Source: Uranotaenia lowii (lineage: Eukaryota; Arthropoda; Insecta; Diptera; Culicidae). From it: a stretch of 64,000 nucleotides of DNA. Shown piece after piece: positions 19,835 through 32,038 of the stretch (the first letter of the stretch is position 1; each line of letters starts with the position of its first letter). The notes below the pieces were generated by a model, which was not told where the DNA came from, did no database searches, and saw only the letters and a program-made list of their open reading frames with translations. The stretch lies in assembly GCF_029784155.1 (NCBI RefSeq), contig NC_073693.1, forward strand, positions 226,749,094 to 226,813,093, in the 5' to 3' direction. The position numbers and the translations under genes were made by a program.

Positions 19835-20736
19835 TAAGGTTGCCAGATTGCCCGGTTTCATCCGGGTTTACCCGAGTTTGTTCACACCCAGCAAACATTT
19901 AAGAGGGTATATCGCAGGAACAACAGAATTATTCAAACAAATATACCAGATGAAAAGATTGTATTAAACTTACCAAAATAACATATAGCTACAAAAGTGG
20001 AAGCGATATATCAGACAAGATTTTAACGATTCGATTTCCCCACAAAAAGCTAAATATACGATTTTAAGTATTTGAGTAAAACAAAAAAAAATCCTCGGCC
20101 GAGATTTGAACTCCGTCCTTCGAGTTGGCTATCCCGTTGCCACGATACCATCTCATCAGTTGATATGATTCGCACTATAGCTCTATATGTAAGATTTTAT
20201 GTTCACGAACCGGTCAAAAGAAGAAAGAAGGAAGGATCGCCCATTTATCGTAAATCAGTTCACTCAAATCGTAAATGTCGAATTAGTATATTCTAAACTA
20301 TATATTTGGAGACATATTTGCGAATTGACTAAACTGCTATCCGATTCAACTTTTTTTGGGCAAAGCTTGTCGTAAATGAATGATAGAAAATCACTCAATA
20401 CCAACTTGTTACGATTATTATTGAAAATGTCTTAATATTGGATTTGGATTATCATTTCTATTGCGATTTCATGTTAGCTGGGCATGCTCATTCTCAAATC
20501 ACATCAGTTGTATAAAAATAATCTTGAAAGGTTTTTTGGAATCCTAAAATACGGTTTAATATCTGCTAATAAAATAGGATAAAAAAAAATCAAATATATT
20601 TTTTAAGTTTTTTTTTAATCCTGGGTTTTTTTCGAGAATTTATAAATCTAATACCCGGATTTTTCCAGATTTTTAGTCCAAAATAGCTAGAATTTCTCAG
20701 ACCCGAAAACGAGCTTAAAAAATTCTGGCAACCTTA
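19835..20736. mobile_element. 0.9-kb TIR element (TAAGGTTGCCAGA ends)
   Basis: The left end TAAGGTTGCCAGA and the right end TCTGGCAACCTTA are inverted repeats of about 13 bp. Both subterminal parts carry related CCCGG-rich text (CCCGGTTTCATCCGGG near 19851; CCCGGATTTTTCCAG near 20655). There is no transposase. It contains a tRNA-like patch at about 20095-20160. Confidence 0.6.
20095..20160 (-). ncRNA. tRNA-like patch (possible SINE or tRNA relic)
   Basis: On the minus strand: TGGTATCGTGG (A-box-like), then GAGTTCAAATCTC (B-box-like) in a partly paired T-arm context (CGGAG/CTCGG), then CCGAGGATTTTTTTT, which could terminate Pol III. The 5' acceptor strand is not evident. Low confidence. Confidence 0.3.
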
Positions 20737-23700
20737 GTTTAATGTATTCTTTTTATTTTCGACTGGACATTTATAAAAATTAAAGTACGGGGAGTTTTTC
20801 GTGATTTTTTTTTCGCGAGTCTCCTGAAGAATTCAAAATCGATTGTGGTTAAAAATGACCCCATAAAGTCGGTTATATTATTTTCTACTAAACCAATAAC
20901 ATTATCAACTGTATGTGGAATTAGCAGAAACCACATACCTAATCAAGTTATAAAAAAAAAATTCCAAACTCGTTATCTAATAAAATCATTCAACCGTGTG
21001 GATTCCATCCGGCGCAATCAAATCTCATGTCGGATAAATGTTTACCCCGATATCCCGATCCGCATCATACAACATAATCCCATCATCGATCGGTCGCACT
21101 TTTTCGAACTCAATCATATCTTTTTTTTTCAGCAGCAGCAGGGCAGCATTTTAATTCACTTCCCGGAACCAAGCGCACGAAACGGCGACGGGCAATGGTG
21201 AAATTTGATGCTATCCGAAACACCTGACATTCCATTGGGAAAAAAGTTCAAACTGATAGGAAAGAAAAAGTTTCGAATGCTTTCCAACCACAAACGAGCA
21301 GCTGTTGTGGTTTTCCACCGTAGTATTTACGTTTGATGTCAGCAACAGGTTGAAAAATGTGGAGTCGCAGCATTTTCTATTGAGTCAATAATACTGATTC
21401 GGTTTTTTTAAATTTAGTCTCGCAGAACAGCACATAAATACAAGGGAACATAAATGAGGGAACAGTATCAAAAATATAAACAGTACTTCCGCTTCCACTC
21501 ACTTCAGGATTTTTATATAAATCTTTTAACCATATTTGATACTGATGTTGTCACCGTACTTCATAAAATACAGGTAATTGGATAAAGTTAACAAAAAACT
21601 AAGCGAGAAAGATTTGACACATAAATAGATTTTTCAACTACTTAATATCAGAGCTTCAAAATACTCCACTAGTATTAGGTTGGACGGATTTTCAATTTTT
21701 TCAATATTTGAAAATTGGCAATTCAATCGGACTTAATTTAGGGGTGCTTCAAAACGCTCAAAGTTTCGGTTTTAAGACTCTTAAAAACCCAAAGGGAGAC
21801 CAAAGGAAATGGGAAAAATAGAAATTGAAATATTGTGGCCAAATGACTTAATAATGCATGAGACGTCGAGATCTGACATTAATCCCGAAAAAATTGTTTT
21901 CCAAAAATCGGCTTTCTAGGACTTGGTCGGTTTTTCGCGACACGGCTGTTTTTCAGAAAAGTTTCATAAAGTCGAATTTTGTTTTTTTTTTTTTATGATG
22001 ACACTTTTTGACGATTTTAAAGTCATTTGGGCTTCTTCACTGAAAATTTGGTACGGGAATATGAGCTTTCTCCAACCCCTTGGTTTTGCAAAAAATGTTA
22101 GTTTTAAAATCCTAAATCAAATTAATCAATTAAGTTATCCTAATAATTTTTGTTTGTCTGAATACGAAAATTGAAAAATAAAAAAATGTTGTGCACGTTT
22201 AACCGATTTTCTACGCATTGTACGCAAATACCTCTACTTTTTGATATCCCGTTCAAATGATAAAACCTACCTAGCTGAAATCTGGCGTTCCCACTATTTA
22301 TTTTCGACGGTCCTTGGAGTAACCAAAAAAGTCGTTGGTATATTAAGTGTTAATAACAGAGAAAGTTCTCTTTATAACGTTGAAAATATTCTAAGATGTC
22401 GATTTTTTATTGAGTTAGTTTAAAAAAAGACACTGTGAGACAGTTCAAAATAGTGTTCAGAAGCTACACACAGAAAATAAAGGAGAGGAGAATTAAAAAC
22501 ACAATAAAGCATTACAGAAGCTCTTGAAAATGCTAAACAGTGATGTTAAAAAGGCGGTGCCAAATGCCGAACCAGGTCGGATATCCAAATACGGCAAACG
22601 CATCAATTTTCATCATAACTGACAACCAGTTCAGAATATGAAAAAGTGTGCAATATGTTTGAGTCAAGATCCATCTCTGGGTCAAATACAATAGAGAAAT
22701 AATTTCATAAGAATTCGATTACCGTCGTACCCTAGCTATGGGTTAAAATGGAGAATGTTTGTTTTTGTTATATTACCATCAATATTGAAGATATCGATTT
22801 CAAATTCTAAACAGGAAAGCTGGCAAATATCTTGATCATTTGTGGTGACAGTTCGCACGTCCTGTGAAGGTGTGTATATATAAAAGGTTGGATAGTCAGT
22901 TCAAAGCGAGGAACTGTTTTTTGGGGGATAATTTTATTCCTGCTTCCTTCATAGAAAGCCTTACATATACGTTGCATCACTAGAACCGGTATGAAGTATT
23001 CTTTCTTTTGCATACATTTTTTTTTGCCTAAACCTTACGATAACATACTCAAAATCCAGTGCAAAGCTGAATTTCGGTGTAGGAATTGTATCAAAAATCC
23101 GAATTGATGAAATGTTTGAAAAACAGCTACCTTTGAAAATTCGTCATAAATTATGTATTTCGTATTTTACAAAATCTAAAGATGCCAAAATGTGACAAAT
23201 TACGTCAACTTTCCAATACATTTTTTTAATTTTTTCTACTGTAACAGGAACAGCTTTGGCGGTTGATTGATTGAAAAGTACGGGTTTTACACAACTTTTT
23301 TACATTTTTTGTAGCCATGATCTTTAAAAAAAATTGATAAAAATTTATAGTATGTGCAGCATATAGCTTCTAACTTCAGCTTTCTTTTGCACTAAGTGAA
23401 ATTTTTTTCGAGCACTGATTAACAGATTTATAGCAATTTTCCTGAAGCATGTTTTTTCATAAAAACTTTCTTGGACTTAACATAACTTTAAAATCATTGA
23501 TTGTAGCTGAAAGTTGTCTGAGAAACATTATAGGCTTTTCAAAACTATAAGTTTAAAAGAAATCGGTTGAGAAACAAGAAAGTTTTAGCGAAAACAGTGT
23601 AAACCGTCATTTAACCGCTCGCGGTATGAATAGGTATATACAAAGTATCGGTATGTTTAGTGTTAAATGAGAACCCAAATGTTTGCTTTGCTTCCTCAGC

Positions 23701-23926
23701 GTGTAGAATTGGAAAACAAGGAATCAAAACAGGAATCGCGAAATGTCAACAGTGAGGCCAGGCGTGAATGCGTGAATCGACCTTTGACTGCTGATGACAG
23801 ATGATTGTCGTACTTTTATTTCCGTTGTTCGGATACAATCTTACATTTATTTTCCACTTGTGCAAACGCGACTGATATCTCCAAGATTCGTTAACAGAAT
23901 CGCGCATTACGCTGTTTCTTTCGTTC
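20737..23926. other. No gene recognised
   Basis: AT-rich. At 21118-21205 a pyrimidine run ending TTTTTTTTTCAG is followed by a GC-richer stretch (CAGCAGCAGGGCAGC onward) that could be a splice acceptor and small exon on the plus strand, but I cannot support a reading frame. Other ORFs are short and accidental. Confidence 0.5.
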
Positions 23927-23938
23927 TCTCATAATTTT
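23927..23938. repeat. Target-site duplication (left) of the I-type LINE
   Basis: TCTCATAATTTT, repeated exactly at 29156-29167. It defines both element ends and shows insertion by target-primed reverse transcription. Confidence 0.85.
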
Positions 23939-24033
23939 GTTGTTGTTGTTGTAGTTTGAGTGATTATGGCTTGAGGAGCTATGCCTCATATCCGCCAACT
24001 AGCTTAGTTGTTATGCTTTTGTAAGACCTTTCG

Positions 24034-27000
24034 TTACACATCCAAATGTGCCATTTGAAGAAACTTGAGAATGTTTTTTAGTTCATCCTCCTTAATAATT
24101 CCGTTATTTGGCTGGAGTAGTTGTGGTAGGGTCTTATAGTTATCCCAATCGAAGTGATTGCGTACGTGGGTGTACTTTACACATTCAAATAACGAATGAG
24201 TAGTAGTATCCGGTTTATCGCAAAGCTCACATTTTTCTGATTGCTCTATTTTCATTATACCGAGCCAGTATTTCGAGAAATCATGTCCTGCTAATATTCG
24301 ATTTAATGATCTTATTTGTTGGCCATCTAGCTTGGAGAACCAAAACCATGGTTTCAAGGGGAAATTTTCGAAAAGTTCGTAGAATTTTTTTCCTTTATTG
24401 TTCAATTGTACTAAACTTTTATACCATTCGTTTGTTTTTACTTCCAGTTGTTTTTTGTAATTTCGTGTTACGTCATTCCAGCACAGTTTGTTTACTAGAA
24501 TGGCATTACTCTCAACTCCTTGTTTTGCCAATAGATCTGCTTGCTCATTTCCATATATACCCACATGGCTAGGGATCCATTGCAGCACGGCTCCAGTATC
24601 CATGAGTTCTTGACAAATTTCTCCGGTTAGTTCATCCCAGTCTTTGAGTTCCACGTGAGATTCCAACAGCCAACACGCCGATTGTGAGTCTGTTAGAATT
24701 ACTGTTCGCATACGTTCTAGCTTGGTAAGTTCCTTAAGAGCACATCGAATCGCGAGTAGTTCAGCTGTCATAATGCTTGTTGGCTGATCCAGTCTTAGGC
24801 TTATTCGTATGTTACTTTCCTCTTCATAGACTCCTACTCCGCAACCTTGGTTTGTCTTGGAGGCGTCTGTGAATATTTTCCTCCACAGGCAATATTCGTT
24901 TCGTAAGTACTCCAGTCCCATTTGTCGAATTGTTTCATTTGCCATGTTTTTCTTATTGATAGGCATCCCTTCTATGTGATGGCGTATATCTACTTGCGCA
25001 TGCTGGGCATGATAAGGTCCGTAAACCCTTTGGACTTCTTCGATATTATCTAAGTATAGCCTCTCTAAGAATGTGTAGTATTTATTATCTAGGCGGTTTT
25101 CTTTGTCGAGTTGTGTTAATTGTTTGTATACTACATCCTTTCTTCGGAAATGTAAAGAGATTCTTTTTTTTGTGGTTTGGTACCTTTTTAACTTAAGTGG
25201 TTCCTCATTCGAAAGGGCTGCTAAGGTGTTTATGGGTGTTGTTTTAGAGCAACCTGTGGCTATTCTTTGACACTGACGGTGGGTCACTTCCAATAATTCT
25301 TGGTTTGAGAAACTGGTATCTGCATATACTGTGCTAGCATATGAGAGATAGTTCCCAAAGAGCTTTATTGAAAAGAATCATTACTTTCGGTGTGGCTCCT
25401 TTTTTAATACTTCCAATGATCTTCAACATGCTTTGCCTCTCTTTTATTTTCTCTTTCATTGTCCTTACGTGAATACCAAAGTTAAGATTATGATCAATGA
25501 GTATTCCCAGATATTTGTAAGACCTTACATTTTCTATGTTTACACCTTTAGCTGATAATTTCAAGTCAATGTGTCTTCTTTGAAATATTATAGCTTTCGT
25601 CTTGTTCAGGTTCAGTTGGAGTTCCATCATTCTGCTATAATCCATGAAATACTCAATCACTCGTTGTGATTTCTGAATAGCTTCGTTTTGACTATCGGCA
25701 AATATTATTTTTACAAAGTCGTCTGCAAATTGTACTGTAACAACATCTGTTTCAACTTCTGCGGAATGCAAAGAAGCGGTATAAATGTTAAACAAGGTCG
25801 GTGAAAGGACATCTCCTTGCGGTAAACCTTGTGAAATAGTTGTATAAGTAGGACCTTGTTCAGTTTGTATGATCAATTTCCTGTTGTTTAAGAAGTTATA
25901 AATCCACGTGCAAATATCCTTATCAAAATCCAGCTCGGTCATTTTTGTAATCAATTTATTCACATTTACGTGATTGAATGCGTTTGTGAAGTCAAAGAAA
26001 ACTGCTATGCATACTTTTCCTTGTCTTTTACCTTCTTTGATATGATTAGTCACAAATTCCAGGCAGTCTTCGGTAGATCTTTGCTTTCTAAATCCTAAAG
26101 AAAGATCTGGTAAAATTTGTTTACTCTGTATGCGACGTAGGATGATAGAATTGATAGATTTCACTATTGTTGGTAAACAAGCTATCGGTCGATAGTTAGC
26201 TACATTGCTTAGGTCCCTACCTGGTTTAGGAATCGGGACTATACGGATTTCTTTCAGGTAGTCTGGTAATGACCCCTTTTCTAGGTACTTGTTAAGTTCG
26301 CTAACTATCTTCAGCTTAGTTTCTGTGTTTAGAGTCTTGAGCATTTCGTAAGTTAAACGATCGGTGCTCGGTGCTGAGGTTTTCTTCTATTTGTTAATTA
26401 TTTGGTTCCATTCTTCTAACAGAATTCTGTTTTGGGGTGTTAAAGGTGTCGAGTTTTCTTGTATCTGGCTTATATCAACAGTCGGTCCAAAATTGATTCT
26501 GAGGAATTGTTCTGCGTTTTCTTTAGAAATCAGGATTTTATTATTTTTGGGTTTATTCGTTTCATTGTACTTGAGTCGTCGTACTAACAACCAGTTGGCT
26601 TTAGTATTTCGTGGATCGATGTCTTTTGTAATTTCAGAAAGCTTTTCCTTCATAAATTCTTTTTTTTGACGAAGAAACTTAGCGTCTGCCTTTTTCATTT
26701 GTATAAGGTTCGTTTCATTTGAAACCATATTGAATTGTCTTCTTGCTTTTTGTTTCTCTTTGTAGAGAACAGTAAGCTGGTCGCACCAATAATATTTTGG
26801 TTTATAGGTGCTTATGCCAGAATTGCGTTTCAATGATTCTTGGACCAACTTCCCAAAATTTTCAAATGAGGAGAAATCCTCAGGCTGAATCGACGTTAGT
26901 TCCTCATTTATTTTAGTTTTGTTATAAATAAGCCGATCTTTTTTCGCTTTTACTGTAGAGATTTCAATTTCAATTAATAGATGACCTGACCCTCCTAGAC

Positions 27001-27634
27001 TGTGATCTTTTACTTGCCAAAGACACCCATTGAAGAGACTCGGGGAACATAAGGTTAAATCCAGTGCACTGGGAGTAATATTCACAGAAGCTGGTCTAAA
27101 CGTTTTACTTCCGTCATTTAGTATTAAATATGGTGTATTACACACGATATCATAGACTAGACTCCCTTTATGGTTTGTGGAGTCGCAACCCCAAACTGTG
27201 TTGTGAGAATTGAAATCTCCTCCAATTAACACATTGTTTAGTCCACTTGTTTCTCTGAACAGACAGTTTAAATACTGAGTAAGCTCAGAATTTGTTATTC
27301 TGGGGTTTATGTAGACAGAGATTATATTGAGGTTAAAACTGGGAATGCTTATTCCAACTACCTCAAATAGGTCATATGTGCTCAGTGTAAGATCCAAAAA
27401 GTTGTAACAATTTTTTAAATATATACCAACTCCTCCTCCTATTCTGCCATGTCTCAGGTTTAGAATTTTATGATATCCTGTGAGACTCAAAGAGCTTATT
27501 TCATCCTGGTTTCCCCAGATTTCTGATATTAAAGCTGCATCGAACTCATTGGAATGTAGTTCGTACAGCAATTCATTTTTATTTCTTTTTAAGCTTTGTA
27601 TATTATTCTGTAGTATTCGGAAGTTCCTCATCAT
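24034..27634 (-). pseudogene. I-type LINE ORF2: APE endonuclease, RT, RNase H (lightly broken)
   Basis: Three open segments form one protein of about 1,200 residues. Segment 27634-26387: endonuclease, with ISEIW, GGDFNSHNTVWGC and, at the usual SDH site, GSGH. Segment 26344-25334: RT, with YRPIACLPT, GLPQGDVLSP and FADD near 25715. Segment 25293-24034: RNase H, with FTDASK, MTAELLAI, LTDSQSA and GNEQADLLAK, then a CCHC-like C-x2-C tail (CELCDKPDTTTHSLFEC). The breaks are one in-frame TAG at 26387-26389 and a one-base-type frameshift near 25355, after KALW. RT and RNase H catalytic residues are intact. The protein would nick DNA, copy element RNA at the nick and degrade RNA. Confidence 0.9.
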
Positions 27635-29042
27635 TAATCATATCTCCCGTAATATCTTCGCTTATTTTCATTCCAAGGATCTGACCGATCGCTTTGTATA
27701 GTTCAACCATCATAGAATACGCTCCCGAAGTTTCATTTCCCGAAAGAATTTCTGTTAGCTTTTGAAATGAAGTACTCATCACTGCCCTATACGACTCTTT
27801 TTGTTCTATCATTTCCTTCAATTTATCCTCCCAGCGTTTCCTTAATTCCAGATGTTGCTCCATCGTAATTTCATCTGTAGCTACTACCAATTGTGATGTA
27901 GCTCTACGTTTTTTATTCTTAATGGACTCATCCCCACTTTCCTTGCTAGTTCCGGCTATTTCATTCACTAAATCTACTTTTATATGTTCCTTCCTGTTTG
28001 GTGCTACCTGTTTACGTTTACCTAAGTTGTGACTACTAGGTGCAATTGGCGTTTTAGATTGCGTAACTGCCTTTGCATAACTCTCATATACAGTTGGGAA
28101 CTCATTTTGATCTGCTAAAATGCTGAAACCGTTTTTTGTTGCTACCCGTAACTCATCTTTCGCTTCTTGATATGTAAAATTTTTGTTAGCCATTATACGC
28201 TTGATATTCTTTTGCTTCTCTCGCTCTGGACATAGCACTTCTGTCGCTCTATGCTTTCCGTTACAGTGTACACAGTTCGTCTCCCTTTCGCATTCATCAG
28301 ATCCTTTGTGACTCTCACCGCAGTTTATACACCTTGGTCTGCCCTTACAATGTTTAGCAACATGGCCGAAACGAAGGCACTTATTGCACATGACAGTTTT
28401 CGATATATATGGTTCAACTCGAATGTTAACGCCGTATAAACGAACTATTCGAGGAAGCTGACTGCTCCGAAAGACAACCCCCACCTTAGTAATTGGAATC
28501 TTCTTACCTTGGTCTCGGCGGAACATACGAAATACCTCGACTATTTCTTTTTCGCTTACCAGATCCTCTTTGAGTTCATCATCAGTATCAAACGGGATGC
28601 CTCCAATTACACCTTTAACGGTAACAAACTCCTTCGCAATATAAGCTTTCAATTTTCGCAGCGCAAAATTTTGGCAATGGCACATCCGGTTTGCTTCCTT
28701 GAGATCGGAAAGATAAACGATCACCTTATTCCGACCGACTTTCTTTATATCTAGCACCGCCTCCATAAAGCCATTCTGGCTAAGAACTTTGCCCACGGAG
28801 ATTTTATTAATCCCAACATCGCTTTCATCACTTTCTTCAATTTTAAGCACAACAACTCTATACGGCCCTTCATCATTCTCCTTATATGAAAAAATTTCAA
28901 ACGGTTTTTTCACTCCGCCATCTTGGATTTTAGCAACCGATTCTTCTGGCAATTGCACATTTTTCTCTTTCGAATTTTCCCCATCTTCAATCGGTACCCC
29001 CTGTGGGGCACCGTTCCAGACACTCATCGTTTCACTATTCAA
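27603..29042 (-). CDS. I-type LINE ORF1 (gag-like nucleic-acid-binding protein)
   Basis: 479 codons, open from ATG 29042 to the stop at 27603. The N-terminal part is acidic. The centre contains a region similar to LINE gag proteins (KEIVEVFRMFRR, then IRVEPYISKTVMCNKC). Three zinc knuckles follow at about 220-275: CNKCLRFGHVAKHC, CINCGESHKGSDEC and CVHCNGKHRATEVLC. The C-terminal part is charged, with an NKKRR motif that could be a nuclear signal. Its role would be binding element RNA in a ribonucleoprotein. It ends inside the first codons of ORF2 (32-base overlap, ATG at 27634), suggesting reinitiation or coupled translation. No lesion is visible in this ORF. Confidence 0.88.
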   Translation of the reverse strand: MNSETMSVWNGAPQGVPIEDGENSKEKNVQLPEESVAKIQDGGVKKPFEIFSYKENDEGPYRVVVLKIEESDESDVGINKISVGKVLSQNGFMEAVLDIKKVGRNKVIVYLSDLKEANRMCHCQNFALRKLKAYIAKEFVTVKGVIGGIPFDTDDELKEDLVSEKEIVEVFRMFRRDQGKKIPITKVGVVFRSSQLPRIVRLYGVNIRVEPYISKTVMCNKCLRFGHVAKHCKGRPRCINCGESHKGSDECERETNCVHCNGKHRATEVLCPEREKQKNIKRIMANKNFTYQEAKDELRVATKNGFSILADQNEFPTVYESYAKAVTQSKTPIAPSSHNLGKRKQVAPNRKEHIKVDLVNEIAGTSKESGDESIKNKKRRATSQLVVATDEITMEQHLELRKRWEDKLKEMIEQKESYRAVMSTSFQKLTEILSGNETSGAYSMMVELYKAIGQILGMKISEDITGDMINDEELPNTTE

Positions 29043-29155
29043 AATTTTCTCAGTATTCGATAATTCCGTTCGTCTTCACAATTATCTCAAAACTTTTAAT
29101 TTGCGCGAGTAAATGAAAAAAGCGTCCGACTTGCACGACTGATCACGCGAGAATG

Positions 29156-29167
29156 TCTCATAATTTT
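29156..29167. repeat. Target-site duplication (right) of the I-type LINE
   Basis: TCTCATAATTTT, the match of 23927-23938, next to the element's 5' end. Confidence 0.85.
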
Positions 29168-29692
29168 AGTTCTAGCTCTCATTCCATATTCTGACAGCAT
29201 TACGAGTGTACACGATAAAGAACATACTATCGATTTTTCTTAAGCGTGTTAATCATTACCAAATGCAACCATGCTTTTACTCATTTTTGGATATTTATCT
29301 TTCTTTCACATGTTATCACTACAGAGATGATAAACGCGTTACAAATGATTACATCATCACACGATAAAGCGAGAATACTCAAATTGAGTTCGTGGTAACA
29401 CAATAGTGTTGCCAGATATTCTGGGTAAGAGTTTCAAAGTACGCATTCAGAAACGAAATTGATAAGTGGAGAGAGAAAAGCAATCGCTAATGAATTGTGT
29501 AGTTATGTAATGAATATTTAGACTGACGAAACATGCACGTAGAAAAAAAACGACTTTAAATTCTCTTATTTCAGCTTGTTATACTAATCATCAAAGAGTA
29601 GTTGATTTTTTCACACTCTACTTTTAATAAAATAGATTCAACTTCAAACTATTGATTCAACTGTAATGGTATAATAGATTTCAAAGAAAATA

Positions 29693-30930
29693 AAGGGTGA
29701 TACGGTCAAAATTAGGTCAATATCAACTTGACGCATTTTGCATTCAAAAAACCTGAACACCCTTCATTTTGAAGGTGTGTGTGAGTAGAATATTGCTCCT
29801 ATTTTGATTTTTGAATTCACTCTTCAGTTGTCAAAATGCCGTCCAAGGAAGAAGAGCATCGTGAAAATCCGAGCTACTCGCACGTAAAGCTGGCAAAATC
29901 GCTAAAAGTTGCCAAATCAACCGTTACAAATGTAATTAAAGTGTTTGGGGAACGTTTGTCGACAGCCAGGAAGTCTGGATCGGGGAGAAATCGAAAACCG
30001 GAAGCCGCTGAGACGACAAAGAAAGTTGCCGGTAGTTTCAAGCGAAACCCTAACCTCTCTCTCCGAGATGCCGCAAATAAGCAGGATGTATCGTCTACAA
30101 CCGTGCATCGAGCCAAAAAACGAGCCAGACTAGCGACTTACAAGAAGGTAGTGACTCCAAATCGCGATGATAAACAAAATATGACGGCCAAAGCGCGATC
30201 CCAGAGGCTGTACACGACGATGCTAACGAAGTTTGACTGCGTGGTAATGGACGACGAAACCTACGTCAAAGCCGACTACAAGCAGCTTCCGGGACAGAAG
30301 TTTTATACGGCAAAAGGAAGGGGAAAGGTAGCAGATATTTTCAAGCACATGAAACTGTCAAAGTTCGCAAAGAAATATCTGGTTTGGCAAGCCATTTGTA
30401 CCTGTGGCTTGAAAAGCAGCATTTTCATAGCTTCCGAGAGTGTTTGAATAAACGTCCGCTGCCTTTTCTGAAGAAACATGGTTGTTCCGTACTGTTTTGG
30501 CCGGATTTGGCATCTTGCTATTACGGTAAAAAGGCCATGGAGTGGTACGCCGCCAACAACGTGCAGGTGGTTCCCAAGGACAAGAACCCTCCCAACACGC
30601 CAGAGCTCCGCCCAATTGAGAAATACTGGGCTATTGTCAAGCGGAACCTAAAGAAGACCAAAAAAACTGCTAAGGACGAGCAGCATTTCAATGCAAACTT
30701 TCTTTCTGCGGCGAAGAAGGTGGACAAGGTGGCTGTACAAAATCTGATGGCAGGGGTTAAGCGTAAGGCCCGGAAATTCAGATTTGGAAAAGCGGTAGCC
30801 GACCTGAGTATTTTTCCTGAATTTTATACTAATTAAACTTGAAAAAGAAATTTAATTTGATTTTTTAAATAAACGATTTCACCGATTTACACGCGTTTTC
30901 CCTTGACCAAATTTTGACCGTATCGCCCTT
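29693..30930 (+). mobile_element. ITmD37E Tc1/mariner element, near full length
   Basis: The left terminal repeat starts AAGGGTGATACGGTCAAAATT and the right ends TTTTGACCGTATCGCCCTT. TA precedes the left end; the right flank has CA where TA is expected. It carries one transposase gene and is homologous to 8637-9817, which lacks its left end. It inserted within the ATTCAAC-rich repeat. Confidence 0.88.
29836..30836 (+). pseudogene. ITmD37E transposase, one 28-bp deletion
   Basis: It starts MPSKEEEHRENPSYSH. A helix-turn-helix DNA-binding region covers about residues 1-110. The catalytic domain begins with MDDETYVKADYKQLPGQ, the first Asp. After CGLKSSIFIASES a 28-bp deletion relative to the other copy changes the frame near 30441; the rest reads in another frame (KRPLPFLKKHGCSVLFWPDLASC...) to TAA at 30834-30836. 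The second Asp (FWPD) and the Glu (RPIEKYW) are separated by exactly 37 residues, the D37E signature. Apart from this deletion the gene looks intact, so it is recently inactivated. Its job would be excision and insertion at TA. Confidence 0.92.
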
Positions 30931-32038
30931 CATGATAGATTCAACTACAATTGTATGATTGACTTTAGACATTCAACTATAAATGTAATAGATTCAACTA
31001 CTTTAAATATACATTCAACTAAGATTGTTTGATTGAAACTAAGCAATTAGCTATAAACATAGTAAATTAAAATATATTTTAAGGATGGATCGTATGATAC
31101 CACGAAAAAAAAGACGACATATGTTCCAATTACTTCAGCTGTTTACTATCATCAAAGTATAGTTGATTTTTGCGCTTTCAACTCTAGATATAATTAATTC
31201 AATTATATGTATACTGCTGATTGGCGTTATGTAATCAACTATAAATATGATAGATTTAACTATAATGATATGATTGATTCAACTATCAATATGATTGGTT
31301 CATCTACAATTGTAGGATTGAATTCAGGCGTTCAACTATAAATAATAGATTCACCTATAATGCTGATAAACCTTATACAATCAATTATAAATATTTTAGA
31401 ACCAACCATAGTGGTATGATTGATTTAACTATAAATATGATGGATTCAACAACAATTGTATGATTGATTTGAGACATTCAACTCTAAATAGCATAAATTT
31501 TACTATACTTTTACTTGCTTTTACGGTTGTTTTCCACAGACAAAACCGACCAGGAGAAAACTTTATTGTTGTGTAAGCTGTGACAGCAGTTGTATTAATG
31601 TACAATCTCGGCTGGTTTTGGGAATCGTTAGACAAACTGCGCTCCGGTTACCAGCAAAACCTGAAAATCCCGAATTCGACATGGCCCTCCATCGCAGCTG
31701 ACCGATCGAAAAGTGGACTATCCGGAAAAAAGTTTTTATGAGTACCATGAAAATACGTTCAATACTTCCTCCAAAACTCCCGGCCGAAGAAGCCTGGAGA
31801 TGAAAAAAGAATAGGAATAAATAAATCAACCATAGCACTAAAGTTGAATGTATTATATTTATGGTTGAGTGCGAAAAATCAATCATACACATAAATTGAA
31901 TCTATTATATATTTCGTTGAATGGACAATATCATAATGTTGAAAGTGCAATATTTATACTTGATAGAGTATTAATCAGAAATACGATTAAATGTAAGTGG
32001 AAAATTGATGGCAGTACTATACTTTTTTTCTCCGTGTG

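Larger units (their letters stand above)
23939..29155 (-). mobile_element. Full-length I-type LINE with 12-bp target duplication
   Basis: The element runs on the minus strand from CATTCTCGCGTGATCAGTCG (5' end, 29155) through two ORFs to a (CAA)5 tail at 23939-23953. It is bracketed by TCTCATAATTTT at 23927-23938 and 29156-29167. ORF1 with CCHC knuckles plus ORF2 with APE endonuclease, RT and RNase H is the layout of the I superfamily (I, Loner, Outcast and LOA types). It is not 5'-truncated, which is unusual for LINE copies. Confidence 0.88.
29535..32038. mobile_element. Degenerate repeat-rich element, possibly with CACGGAGAAAA-type ends
   Basis: Sequence before and after the mariner is made of irregular copies of ATTCAACTATAAATATGATAG-like text, inverted (GTTGAATxTATTATA) toward the right end at about 31840-31960. 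Near the left, CACGTAGAAAAAAAACGAC (29535) resembles the inverse of TTTTTTTCTCCGTGTG at 32023-32038. A block starting GAAAAAAAACGAC is repeated near 31105. It reads as an old palindromic DNA element of which parts were amplified. Boundaries are tentative. Confidence 0.45.

Noticed and set aside
20095..20160. A genuine tRNA gene
   Set aside because: Box-like motifs and a T run are present, but there is no acceptor stem or clear anticodon arm. Listed only as a tRNA-like patch.
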